Assembly: GCA_902520385.1 (NCBI GenBank) | Contig: CABYOB010000004.1 | Location: 1 to 53,660 of the forward strand | DNA: 53,660 bases | Direction of reading: 5' to 3' | Source: an uncultured Bacteroidota bacterium | GTDB lineage: Bacteria > Bacteroidota > Bacteroidia > Flavobacteriales > TMED113 | Shown here: in pieces, positions 17,792-26,483 of the stretch | Numbering within the stretch: the first letter of the stretch is position 1 | Layout of the letters: each line of letters begins with the position of its first letter | Translations under genes and position numbers: made by a program | The notes under the pieces: model-generated | The model's database searches: none | Told to the model about the DNA's origin: nothing | What the model saw: the letters and a program-made list of their open reading frames with translations, nothing else

Positions 17792-19231
17792 ATGAAAAAA
17801 TACTTTAATTTTGATTTAACAGAACAACAATTAAAGGTTTTTAATTCTTTAAAAATCTTTGTTCAAAACCACAGTGAAAAAGTATTTATTTTAAAAGGTT
17901 ATGCCGGCACAGGTAAAACAACCCTAATGTTTGGGTTAATAAAATATCTTCAAGAAATAAAAAAAAATTTCGATTTACTTTCATCAACTGGTAGGGCAGC
18001 CAAAATATTATCAGATTTAACAGGTCACCGAGCCTCCACTATTCATAGTAGAATATACACATTTAGTGATTTAAGTGATGATTTAGAGGATATACATAAG
18101 AAAAGAAAAAAAAACATCACAGATAATAAAAGTTTAAATTTATTATTTTCTCTATCACAAATAGATGCAGATCAGTCAAAAAAAAAAATTATATACATCA
18201 TTGATGAGTCATCTATGATATCTAATCAAAAAGATAAATCAATTTCTTTTGCTCAATTTGGGGACGGAGAGCTTTTAAATGATTTAATAAATTATGACCC
18301 AAACGGTAAATTTATATTTATAGGAGACCCTTGTCAATTACCCCCGATTAAACAAAAAGAATCCCCAGCTTTAAGCAAAGAATACATAGAGCAGAAATTT
18401 AATTTTAATGTAAAGGAACACATGCTTACCACAATAGTGAGACAGCAAGGGGTCAATAATGGAATAATACAAGCATCTTTAAATACTAGACGTCTTTTTT
18501 ATAATCCCCCTCAAATTAAATGGCCTAAGCTCCCATTAGGAAAGAATAATAATATTAAATTATTGAGTTCAGATTTTCAGTTAGCTAATGAGTATCTTAA
18601 AGAAATCAATGAAAATGGCACAGAAAATACTACTATTATTTGTCAATCAAATAGAGATTGTAAGGAGCTTAATAATTTTGTTAGGTCTAGATTATTTAAA
18701 GATACTTCCAGTATTCAAGTAAATGATTTATTATTAATAACTCAAAACAATCAAAAAGCAAATTTAGTTAATGGAGATTTGGTAAAAGTCTTAAGTATTG
18801 CCCCAAAAGAAAATAGATGTGGTCTTTCTTTTTGGGAGGTTCAGGCCCAAGAGTTATCATCTAAAAGGATAATAAATTCTTTATTAATTAATGATATTCC
18901 CTATTCAAATTCGACAAATATAAGTGAGGAAAAACATAAAGACCTAATGATTGATTATTATTTGAGAATGAAAGAAAAGGGAATTAAACAAGGAGATAGA
19001 TTATTTAAAGATAACATGTTGAAAGATGAATATTTAAATGCGATTAAATGTGTGTTTGGGTATGCTTTAACATGCCATAAGTCTCAAGGTGGAGAATGGG
19101 ATAAGGTTTTTTTATATATTAAACAAAAAATTTATGGAATTCCTAGACCAGGATTATTTCAGTGGTGGTACACAGCAATTACTAGAGCTAGAAAAAAATT
19201 ATTTATTGTAGATGATTGGTTTATTTCGTAA
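17792..19231 (+). CDS. RecD/Dda-like superfamily 1 DNA helicase
   Basis: The 479-residue protein has the helicase motifs in order: Q-like LTEQQLKVF (9-17), Walker A GYAGTGKTT (36-44), STGRAAKIL (motif Ia, 65-73), DESS (138-141), GDPCQLPP (178-185), and the C-terminal LTCHKSQGGEWD plus WWYTAITRARKKLFIV motifs V and VI. It resembles the stand-alone RecD-like/Dda-type 5'-3' helicases found in the core genome of many Flavobacteriales, so it may be a housekeeping helicase. Its 3' end overlaps the convergent ATPase gene by 11 bp, so a link with that operon is possible but unproven. Confidence 0.9.
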   Translation: MKKYFNFDLTEQQLKVFNSLKIFVQNHSEKVFILKGYAGTGKTTLMFGLIKYLQEIKKNFDLLSSTGRAAKILSDLTGHRASTIHSRIYTFSDLSDDLEDIHKKRKKNITDNKSLNLLFSLSQIDADQSKKKIIYIIDESSMISNQKDKSISFAQFGDGELLNDLINYDPNGKFIFIGDPCQLPPIKQKESPALSKEYIEQKFNFNVKEHMLTTIVRQQGVNNGIIQASLNTRRLFYNPPQIKWPKLPLGKNNNIKLLSSDFQLANEYLKEINENGTENTTIICQSNRDCKELNNFVRSRLFKDTSSIQVNDLLLITQNNQKANLVNGDLVKVLSIAPKENRCGLSFWEVQAQELSSKRIINSLLINDIPYSNSTNISEEKHKDLMIDYYLRMKEKGIKQGDRLFKDNMLKDEYLNAIKCVFGYALTCHKSQGGEWDKVFLYIKQKIYGIPRPGLFQWWYTAITRARKKLFIVDDWFIS

Positions 19232-21926
19232 TATTCTTGATAAATATATATGTGTTTTTCACCATTTCATACTCATCAATTTCTGGCACAGGCTTTTCAG
19301 AAAGCAAGATTCTCGAATAATGTTCAATTTTGTTTTTTAACGCCTCTATAGATTTAAATGAATCTTCAGGGAGTATTCCCTGTTTTTTTTCGTTTTTTAT
19401 AATTTCATTAAACCCATTTTCAGATTTCAATTTTTCTTTATAATTTTTTAATGTTTGTATTTCATCTTTTTTGAGTTTTCTATGATTTTCTAAATCTTGC
19501 CCATCTTTCTTAACATACAGAATTGGCATGATTAATTCGGTATTTTCTAAATCATATACTTTTTCAATACTATAATAAAATTCAATATCCTCATTGAAAC
19601 ACCCAAATTCTAGAACTTTTTCTAAATATTTTAATGCATTTTCCAAATCCTTATCAAGAAAATAAACAACAGCGCGATTATATGTTAGCATAGGAAATAA
19701 GTTAGTATACTCTTTAGATGACGGATCCCATGACTCCATTTCTTTAATTAGAAAGTCAAAAATTTCCTTGGCTAACTCTTTTTTGCGTCTTAGACAAATA
19801 AAACCGAGGCTGTTCAATGGATTGTCTAAAATGTTATTTCCTTTATTTCTATCAAATATTTTTTTTAAATCTGTAAAATATGCTTCAGGAAGTGTAAAAT
19901 CAAATCCGCGTTCTTTTCTTGTGTAATGGGTAATTAATTTCAAAACGAATTGCTCTATATACTGTTCTTCAAAAAATTTAACTCCAGAGTTTAAGCTTTG
20001 GTTAATTAATTCATCCGTTGTACAAATATTGGATTTAGGAATTTTATAAATTTTAAATGAAAAATTCGGATTTCTTTTATTAAGTGAAGACAAATATTTT
20101 TCTGTTCTTAAAGGATACGAATTATCAAAGTCTATTCCCACTCCTTGAAATGCTTTTTTTAATTCCGGATTTTTCAAATTAATATCATAGATATATAAAT
20201 CCGGATGGTTATCTATAGATTTATGTGAAATTTGACAGGTATATGAAACAAACTGCCATCTAGTTTTCTCTGCAAGTGTCTGAAAATCAATAGTTCCATT
20301 TTTCAGATTTTCAAAAAATTTAAAAAAATCAACAGGGACTTCTTCATCATCATAAAAGCCATCACCATTAAAAACCATGTTTTTGTTTTCTTCTGTAAAT
20401 CTGAATGTAGAAGCGGCGAAATTACAGATTGGCCTATTCGTAATTTCCTTCCAAAGATTTTGAGCTTCTTCACCACTATCTAAATTATACTTAATATGAA
20501 AAGGAGCGTTATATTTTTCCATATATTTTAATCTCAATTCTGCTTGTTCTTTTTTATTTCCTGTATAAACAACTCTATTTGAAAGGTTTTCTTCTTTTTT
20601 TTGAACAGGTGATTCATATCCTATTTTATTTTCCAGGGCAACTGTATTTTCTACACCTACATAATACAGAATATTATTTTTTACTAAATCTGCAATAAAA
20701 TTAGAAAAGGTTATTTTGTCCCAGCTATTTTCATTCGTAAAAAATATTGAATACCATGAAAAAATTTTTCCAAGAGGCGTAAATGGGGAATTAATAATAA
20801 TAAATTGCAACCACTTTCTTTGGTTTTCATCAAAATGTAATATTTTTTCAACTCTTTCAGGATTATGACTAAGTCCATCTGCCACTTCATTTTCATCACT
20901 ACTTATTTGTTCATTTACTACTTTGTCTAGCATGTTTCCGGTAAGTCTCATTTTATAACCATTTTCAGCTCCCTTGTCATACATAATTCGCCCAAGTTTA
21001 ATAATAATATCAATGGAGCCACTTGAGTAGTCATAAATTTCTTGACATACAGATGGCCAATTTTTAAAACATTTTTTATAATCACTTTCTTTCCATTCCA
21101 CCATGTTTAATCTAGCTTCAAAAAATGTTTTCACATCATCTTTGTCATTAAAATAATTTAGATTATATGTTTTAAAATCCCTTCCGACTCCTCCAAAAAT
21201 TTCATGTATTTTATGGTTATCTTTAATCCTTGGCCCGGCAAAAACGAAACCAACGCTATTTTCTTGATCAAGTATAATTCCTCTAATTATTTCTATGATA
21301 TCCTGAGAGTTATAAATATACTCTGCCTCATCAACAAGAAACACAATTTTTTTATCAACATATTCTGAGAATTTTTTTAAGTCTCGATTTATCGTGTTTA
21401 TATTAGGATTACTTTTTTCACCTTTGTGAACATATGCATTAATAAACTCAAAATTTACCTTCACGGGATTTCCGTAATTAGGATTAAATTCCTCCTTTTT
21501 CTTACTATCATCAGAGCCCGTAATGTCTTTATGTATTATTCCTGTCTGCAGTATGTTTTTTGAATCACGAAAGGCTATTCTTTTTTCTCTATGAAGATTT
21601 TTTTCTTCTAACAATTCAGTTAGTAAATCGCAGTATAGTTCTTTGTAAAATTCCCATGCACTTCTAGTAGTGCTTTTTGTTAAAGTTATTTTAATTGAAA
21701 TAAACCCAAGATCTAAACCCCAGTTTTTAATAATATTTATGAAACTAGTTTTTCCAACACCCCGGTCTCCTAATATTAAAAAACCTTTATTCCACTTTGA
21801 TTCATTTTTATTTTTTCTCATATCCTGTTTTATAGACTCTATTTGAGATCTGTGGTTTACTCCGGATATTTGTTCTTCCTTGTTGCTTTGGCGCTCAAAT
21901 GGATTGGGTTTTTCAAAAAAGTGCAT
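19221..21926 (-). CDS. Large P-loop (AAA/STAND-like) ATPase, last gene of putative defence operon
   Basis: The 901-residue protein has an N-terminal Orc/Cdc6- or STAND-like NTPase domain with Walker A GDRGVGKTS (53-61), Walker B VFLVDEAE (195-202) and a sensor-like strand GFVFAGPR (226-233). The following ~100 residues look like a winged-helix or lid region. The C-terminal ~550 residues match nothing I recognise; the 690-800 segment has TPR-like helix pairs (TNLFPMLTYNRAVVYFL, LENALKYLEKVLE). It lies 4 bases after the HEPN gene. By analogy with other sensor ATPases it could detect a trigger and control the HEPN or HNH effector (inference). It overlaps the convergent helicase gene by 11 bp. 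Confidence 0.75.
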   Translation of the reverse strand: MHFFEKPNPFERQSNKEEQISGVNHRSQIESIKQDMRKNKNESKWNKGFLILGDRGVGKTSFINIIKNWGLDLGFISIKITLTKSTTRSAWEFYKELYCDLLTELLEEKNLHREKRIAFRDSKNILQTGIIHKDITGSDDSKKKEEFNPNYGNPVKVNFEFINAYVHKGEKSNPNINTINRDLKKFSEYVDKKIVFLVDEAEYIYNSQDIIEIIRGIILDQENSVGFVFAGPRIKDNHKIHEIFGGVGRDFKTYNLNYFNDKDDVKTFFEARLNMVEWKESDYKKCFKNWPSVCQEIYDYSSGSIDIIIKLGRIMYDKGAENGYKMRLTGNMLDKVVNEQISSDENEVADGLSHNPERVEKILHFDENQRKWLQFIIINSPFTPLGKIFSWYSIFFTNENSWDKITFSNFIADLVKNNILYYVGVENTVALENKIGYESPVQKKEENLSNRVVYTGNKKEQAELRLKYMEKYNAPFHIKYNLDSGEEAQNLWKEITNRPICNFAASTFRFTEENKNMVFNGDGFYDDEEVPVDFFKFFENLKNGTIDFQTLAEKTRWQFVSYTCQISHKSIDNHPDLYIYDINLKNPELKKAFQGVGIDFDNSYPLRTEKYLSSLNKRNPNFSFKIYKIPKSNICTTDELINQSLNSGVKFFEEQYIEQFVLKLITHYTRKERGFDFTLPEAYFTDLKKIFDRNKGNNILDNPLNSLGFICLRRKKELAKEIFDFLIKEMESWDPSSKEYTNLFPMLTYNRAVVYFLDKDLENALKYLEKVLEFGCFNEDIEFYYSIEKVYDLENTELIMPILYVKKDGQDLENHRKLKKDEIQTLKNYKEKLKSENGFNEIIKNEKKQGILPEDSFKSIEALKNKIEHYSRILLSEKPVPEIDEYEMVKNTYIFIKNITK

Positions 21927-21930
21927 AATT

Positions 21931-22686
21931 TTATTTAATTTTTTCCTTTATTTCGTTTAGGAATTGGTTATTATCTTGTTTCCAAAGATTTATGTCTAGT
22001 TGATTTCCTGTAAAAGTTATATTGTTGTAATCTTTAATTAATTTTAAGAATTTATTTGCTTTATCACCTATTGTTTTCCGAAGAATACTTTCTTCGTTAT
22101 TGATTAAATTTATAAATACTGAAATATTTTTTGAAAGTCGAATATTATCTATTACAGTTTTAATTATTCGCAATTCGGCATGTTCAATTTCAATTTGTCG
22201 ATTTAGATAGCTTTCTAAATTGATTATATCGTTATTTATGGTGTTAAAATCTCTTTTTAAAATTTTCAATTCTTTATCAGAAATTATTCTTGAGTGAGCC
22301 ATATTATTTCTAATTGGAGTTATGTTTTCAATTAAAGAGATTAAATTTTTAATTTCACGTAAGTTTATCCCTAAACAATTTTCATTTATTTTATATATTC
22401 TCCCACCTGGACAACAATCTTTAATTAAGTTCTTGAGTTCCCCAAAAGAGAGCATATATATAAGATTAATTTTTTTTGCAGTTTCCCAGTCATTTTTTTT
22501 ACTCCATTTTTCTTTTTCTTCAATATCTTTAATGAGTGTATTTGAAAAAACACCCTGACCACTTTTATCCAAATCCCAATCTTTTCCTAGAATTTTATCA
22601 AATTTCTTAATAAGAAACTCTCTTAGACCTATTTCAAGCTTCAAAACATATTCATATGCTTGGATATTTTTTTTAAAAACACTCAT
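21931..22686 (-). CDS. HEPN-domain protein (Swt1-like) with R-x4-H motif
   Basis: The 251-residue protein has an N-terminal helical domain with the marks of the Swt1-type HEPN family: LEIGLREFLIKKF, YMLSFGELKNLI, and a final helix containing ITPIRNNMAHSR, where Arg126 and His131 form the R-x4-H ribonuclease motif. HEPN proteins with this motif usually cleave RNA and serve as toxins or abortive-infection effectors. The rest (150-251) is helical and Asn/Ile-rich and not recognised. The ATG overlaps the stop of the nucleotidase gene (TAATG), and the large ATPase follows after 4 bases. That it is an active RNase controlled by its neighbours is inference. Confidence 0.75.
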   Translation of the reverse strand: MSVFKKNIQAYEYVLKLEIGLREFLIKKFDKILGKDWDLDKSGQGVFSNTLIKDIEEKEKWSKKNDWETAKKINLIYMLSFGELKNLIKDCCPGGRIYKINENCLGINLREIKNLISLIENITPIRNNMAHSRIISDKELKILKRDFNTINNDIINLESYLNRQIEIEHAELRIIKTVIDNIRLSKNISVFINLINNEESILRKTIGDKANKFLKLIKDYNNITFTGNQLDINLWKQDNNQFLNEIKEKIK

Positions 22687-23138
22687 TATTTACATAAATA
22701 ATTAATTATTTCCTTCCAACTTGGAAACGCACTACTGCCAAATTGTATCCATTCCCCTTTAAATTCTTTAGCGCCATTCCATGGGTTATCATCAATTAAA
22801 TAATCTCCAAGTTGTAAGTGTTTATGATGTGATAGGATTAATTTTTTTCTAATATATGCCCCTAAGTTTTTCTCCACCCAAAGTCTTTTATGTGTCCATG
22901 AATCATAGTTATCCCATGATGGAGAGCTTAGAATATATACATCAAATTTTTTTATTAAAATCTCAAGGCTTTCTTTAGCGCCATTGATTAAGTCTAAATT
23001 TTTAAAAATATTAGGTAATAAATCAGGCCTGCCAGGGTATAATTCTTTTTGAGGGTGTTTTTTTGCAGCTTTATTAAAATCACACAAAACCCCATCCATA
23101 TCTACATAAATAATTTTTTTTCGAACGCTGGCTTTCAT
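22686..23138 (-). CDS. HAD-type 5'(3')-deoxyribonucleotidase-like phosphatase
   Basis: The 150-residue HAD-superfamily protein has motif I VDMDGVLCDF (Asp13, Asp15), motif II SSPSW, a Lys in KKLILSHHKH and motif III/IV-like DYLIDDNPWNGA. This is the NT5C-type arrangement that dephosphorylates (deoxy)nucleoside monophosphates. Length is short but complete. It is translationally coupled on both sides: its ATG overlaps the DGQHR stop and its stop overlaps the HEPN start, both as TAATG. Its presence between a DGQHR gene and an HEPN gene suggests nucleotide-pool or nucleic-acid-end processing inside one system (inference). Housekeeping or phage origin remains possible. Confidence 0.82.
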   Translation of the reverse strand: MKASVRKKIIYVDMDGVLCDFNKAAKKHPQKELYPGRPDLLPNIFKNLDLINGAKESLEILIKKFDVYILSSPSWDNYDSWTHKRLWVEKNLGAYIRKKLILSHHKHLQLGDYLIDDNPWNGAKEFKGEWIQFGSSAFPSWKEIINYLCK

Positions 23139-24877
23139 TATCTAACCCTAATTTTTATTAAAGATGAATTAATTGTGTTACTTAATGATCTAAATACAGG
23201 TTTTACTTCAATAGAGTCTCCCACATTAACTAAAGTTGCTAACTGACTCATTTCAATTTCTTTAGAGTAAGTTGTTGTTGAGCTTGATGAATCCTTATGT
23301 TTCCAGTTTTCTTCTGTCCAGATTGGTTGTTGGCTTGTTCGATTTGGAAACCCAGTTTTTTCTATTGTAATATCTCCTGAGCTTTTAGCATTTAGAGGCC
23401 ACGCAACTTGAGTTACTCTATGTCCTTCATTAAAATTAGCACAAAATTCTAATTCTATTTTTAAGTACTTTTTTGTTGGGTTACCTTTATTAATTACTGT
23501 AGCACTTTTTGTCAAACAAACAATATTGTCTGGTTTCATCATTAGCCAATTATTAATTGAGTTTTTACATTTAGTATTATTAACAGGGCAAGGGGCAATT
23601 AAAAATAATTGCACAAGTACTTTTCGTATCAACGATAAACTAGAATCATTATGAAATGCTCCAAATTGACCATCCCATTTTATAGGATCAACATACCCAA
23701 TCTCTTGCTCATATAAACTTGAACTAATCGGAAAAGTGTATCCATGATTCATTAGTCTTTTTGTAGCGCATTCAAATACATCTAACATTAATCGAAATAC
23801 TCCTTTTTGTTGTAGAGCCCCTAATCTTTGCCTAGCCTGATCCCAATAATGAGCTGGGTAAACAGAAATTAATGCATTTATATAATTTTCTAAAGTATCT
23901 ATAACATCTTGATTGTTATAATTGTAATCAAGAGTTCCGTTTTCAAACCATTTACAAAGGAAATCATTTGTTAATCTAAATACATCTACAATATCCATTC
24001 TAATTGTGATATCTCGCTCAATCATTGTTACCCTGCCCTCAGGTTGAACATTGGCCCATGGAGAGCTTCCAAGATTTAAACCAGAAGCAATTTCATAAGA
24101 CTTTAATCTAATTCTTCCTTTTCGTGTATTTTGATTATATGTTGGTTTAAGTCGGAATTTAGCTAATAAAAACTCTTTATGTAGTTTACTTAACTGAACT
24201 GCAGCAGAAGTAATTTCGGTAAATATTTTGGCAACTTCAGTCATGGTAAAGCCATCATTTTTACATAACCAAGTTGAAAAAACTTTTTCTTTATGATTGT
24301 TATTTTGGTCAGGAGAATAAGACATTCCTCTTATCCTGTGCTGACCATCAACAATAACAGCTGGTCGGTCACAATAATTACAATTTGGGCAACAATCGGC
24401 ATACCATCCTAATTTATCAGATCCATAAGTTTGTTCAACTGACCAATTACAATTTGGACAGTTTTGAAAACACCAATCAGCGGGATTTAAAGATCCTTCA
24501 AAAGTATCGGCCCTTTCTGAATCAGTTACATTTAAATCTTTAAAAAAAAGCACACTATTGTTTGGGCTAATAGGTCGTCCACTTCCTTTCCACCAGCTAT
24601 TAATTTCAGGGACACGGTCTATATTTAATTTTCTTTGCCAAGGAATATCTTGTTGCAAAAATAAATCAGCCATTTCTTTATTATTTCTATTTCCTATTTC
24701 AGGTGTTCTTGAAATTCTGTCTAATTCTTGAACAGTTAAAGAAATACAACGAATTTTACGCCCGTGCTGATCTATAAACATACCCCACAAATTTATTTCA
24801 TGTTGGTCAGGTTGTTCATATAAATAAATAGGCTCACTAGATGAATTAACAGGAGCTCGCCACTTAATTTTTGTCAT
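23138..24877 (-). CDS. DGQHR-domain (DndB-like) protein with Cys-rich insert
   Basis: The 579-residue protein carries the signature VIVDGQHRIRGM (DGQHR at 177-181) and an upstream segment LNIDRVPEINSWW, both characteristic of the DGQHR/DndB family. DndB homologues are linked to DNA phosphorothioation, and DGQHR proteins to 7-deazaguanine DNA modification clusters. Between these motifs is a zinc-ribbon-like insert with Cys136, Cys140, Cys143, Cys162, Cys163, Cys166 and Cys169. I do not remember this insert in classical DndB. The C-terminal ~350 residues are not recognised. No dndCDE, dpdA or modification enzyme is present in the window. Its start is 4 bases after the HNH gene. Confidence 0.78.
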   Translation of the reverse strand: MTKIKWRAPVNSSSEPIYLYEQPDQHEINLWGMFIDQHGRKIRCISLTVQELDRISRTPEIGNRNNKEMADLFLQQDIPWQRKLNIDRVPEINSWWKGSGRPISPNNSVLFFKDLNVTDSERADTFEGSLNPADWCFQNCPNCNWSVEQTYGSDKLGWYADCCPNCNYCDRPAVIVDGQHRIRGMSYSPDQNNNHKEKVFSTWLCKNDGFTMTEVAKIFTEITSAAVQLSKLHKEFLLAKFRLKPTYNQNTRKGRIRLKSYEIASGLNLGSSPWANVQPEGRVTMIERDITIRMDIVDVFRLTNDFLCKWFENGTLDYNYNNQDVIDTLENYINALISVYPAHYWDQARQRLGALQQKGVFRLMLDVFECATKRLMNHGYTFPISSSLYEQEIGYVDPIKWDGQFGAFHNDSSLSLIRKVLVQLFLIAPCPVNNTKCKNSINNWLMMKPDNIVCLTKSATVINKGNPTKKYLKIELEFCANFNEGHRVTQVAWPLNAKSSGDITIEKTGFPNRTSQQPIWTEENWKHKDSSSSTTTYSKEIEMSQLATLVNVGDSIEVKPVFRSLSNTINSSLIKIRVR

Positions 24878-24881
24878 GACA

Positions 24882-25355
24882 TTAAATTAAAAAACATCTT
24901 AAAGCAAGTCCAATTCCTATTGAACCACCTTTAAATGATTGGTTATGTATTTTACAAATTAACAAAGAATTTTCATGCTCATCAAAAAATTTTGACAAAC
25001 TATCGGTGTACGATGATTTTGGTAAGATATGATCTTTTTCTAAACTTCCGATGAAATTACATTCTGGAAATTGACAGGTTCCATGGTTTTTGCCAATTAC
25101 TTTAGCCTTTTTAGATTCATCAAAAAGATTTTTTTTTTGTAAAAAATTTGTATGTTGAGTTATATAAAGATCACAAATATTATGAGCGGATATGTTTTGA
25201 ATATTGAACTTTTTTACAGATTCGAATAATTCATTTCTCATAGATATGTAATCTGAGCTTGTTCTATTGCTCAAAACAGATGCATTATATTTACTTAGCA
25301 CCTTGATGCATTCATAATCTAGTTTGAAACCGTTGACTAATGACTTGAACTCCAT
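24882..25355 (-). CDS. HNH endonuclease-like protein, first gene of putative defence operon
   Basis: The 157-residue protein has a helical N-terminus and a C-terminal zinc-finger HNH motif: Cys94-x4-Cys99, LEKDHILPKS (Asp108-His109), Asn129 in ENSLLICK, and Cys134-x2-His137-Asn138. The general-base His and the structural Cys pairs are intact, so it is probably an active nicking or cutting nuclease. It lacks recognisable DNA-binding extras and may depend on the DGQHR protein downstream for targeting (inference). Its ATG is the base directly after the hppD stop, and the next gene begins 4 bases after its own stop. Confidence 0.75.
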   Translation of the reverse strand: MEFKSLVNGFKLDYECIKVLSKYNASVLSNRTSSDYISMRNELFESVKKFNIQNISAHNICDLYITQHTNFLQKKNLFDESKKAKVIGKNHGTCQFPECNFIGSLEKDHILPKSSYTDSLSKFFDEHENSLLICKIHNQSFKGGSIGIGLALRCFLI

Positions 25356-26483
25356 TTATATTAGCGTTCCCCTCCTTTGTTGTTCAGCCTCAATAGCTTC
25401 AAAAAGAGCTTTAAAATTTCCTTTACCGAATGATTGAGCTCCTTTTCTTTGAATAATTTCAAAAAATAAGGTTGGTCGATCTTCTACTGGTTTTGTAAAA
25501 ATTTGAAGTAAGTATCCTTCTTCATCCCTATCCACTAAAATGCTTAGGTCTCTTAGTTTAATTATATCTTCATCAATTTCTCCAACTCGATCTAGTACAG
25601 TATCGTAATATGTTTTAGGGACATGTAAAAACTCTACTCCTCTAGCCTGCATTTTCTTCACAGTATCAATAATATTATCTGTTGCAATGGCAATATGTTG
25701 GCACCCGGGACCATTGTAGAATTCTAGGTATTCTTCAATTTGAGATTTTTTTGCACCTTCAGCGGGTTCATTTATAGGGAATTTAATCCTACCATTTCCA
25801 TTAGTCATAACCTTACTCATCAAAGCAGTGTATTGAGTAGATATGTCTTTGTCATCAAATGTAATTAAGTTTGCAAAACCCATTACATCGCGATAAAAAT
25901 CTTCCCAAACATTCATTTCATTCCAACCCACATTACCAACCATGTGGTCTATATACTTTAATCCTATTGGTTCTGGATTGTATGAAGATTCCCATTTTTC
26001 GAATCCAGGGAGAAAAATACCATTGTAATTTTTTCTTTCTACAAAAACATGAACAGTGTCTCCATAAGTATGAATTCCTGATTGAATTACTTCACCATGC
26101 TCATCTTCAATTTTATTTGGATCCATATATGATTTTGCGCCCCTTTTGGTAGTCTCCTCCCAAGCTTTTGTGGCATCATCAACCCAAAGTGCAATAACTT
26201 TAACACCATCGCCATGTTTAGTAATATGTTCTTCAATTACAGTATTGCCAGACATTGGTGTTGTTAGCACAATTCTTATTTTATCTTGAACTAAAACATA
26301 TGATGTTTTAGTTGAATCTCCAGTTTCCAGCCCTGAGTATGCTAATGATTGAAAACCAAATGCAGTTTTATAAAAGTGAGCTGCTTGTTTAGCATTACCC
26401 ACATAAAACTCCACGTAGTCTGTGCCCTTTAAGGGAAGAAAATCTTGTGCTTTAGGAAATATTTTTTTTAAATCTTCGCTCAT
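25356..26483 (-). CDS. hppD: 4-Hydroxyphenylpyruvate dioxygenase
   Basis: The enzyme converts 4-hydroxyphenylpyruvate to homogentisate in tyrosine breakdown. The two-fold VOC-type protein carries the Fe(II) ligands in YIDHMVGNV, GCQHIAIAT and LFFEIIQRKG. The family's C-terminal signature (GKGNFKALFEAIEAEQQRRG) is complete. I use the ATG at 26483 (MSEDLKKIF, 375 aa) because it forms a TAATG overlap with the hmgA stop; the longest ORF starts 12 bases earlier at 26495. It is coupled to hmgA, so substrate and product enzymes are made together. The stop codon abuts the HNH gene start with no spacer. Confidence 0.95.
   Translation of the reverse strand: MSEDLKKIFPKAQDFLPLKGTDYVEFYVGNAKQAAHFYKTAFGFQSLAYSGLETGDSTKTSYVLVQDKIRIVLTTPMSGNTVIEEHITKHGDGVKVIALWVDDATKAWEETTKRGAKSYMDPNKIEDEHGEVIQSGIHTYGDTVHVFVERKNYNGIFLPGFEKWESSYNPEPIGLKYIDHMVGNVGWNEMNVWEDFYRDVMGFANLITFDDKDISTQYTALMSKVMTNGNGRIKFPINEPAEGAKKSQIEEYLEFYNGPGCQHIAIATDNIIDTVKKMQARGVEFLHVPKTYYDTVLDRVGEIDEDIIKLRDLSILVDRDEEGYLLQIFTKPVEDRPTLFFEIIQRKGAQSFGKGNFKALFEAIEAEQQRRGTLI

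Noticed and set aside
24882-25355. HNH gene as a Cas or homing-endonuclease remnant
   Set aside because: No cas genes, repeats or intron signals nearby, and it is the first gene of a coupled operon.
25370-25379. AAAGGAGG before the HNH gene as a true Shine-Dalgarno sequence
   Set aside because: It encodes the conserved QQRRG end of HppD and lies 15 bases from the ATG; SD use is not seen elsewhere in the window. Kept only as a remark.
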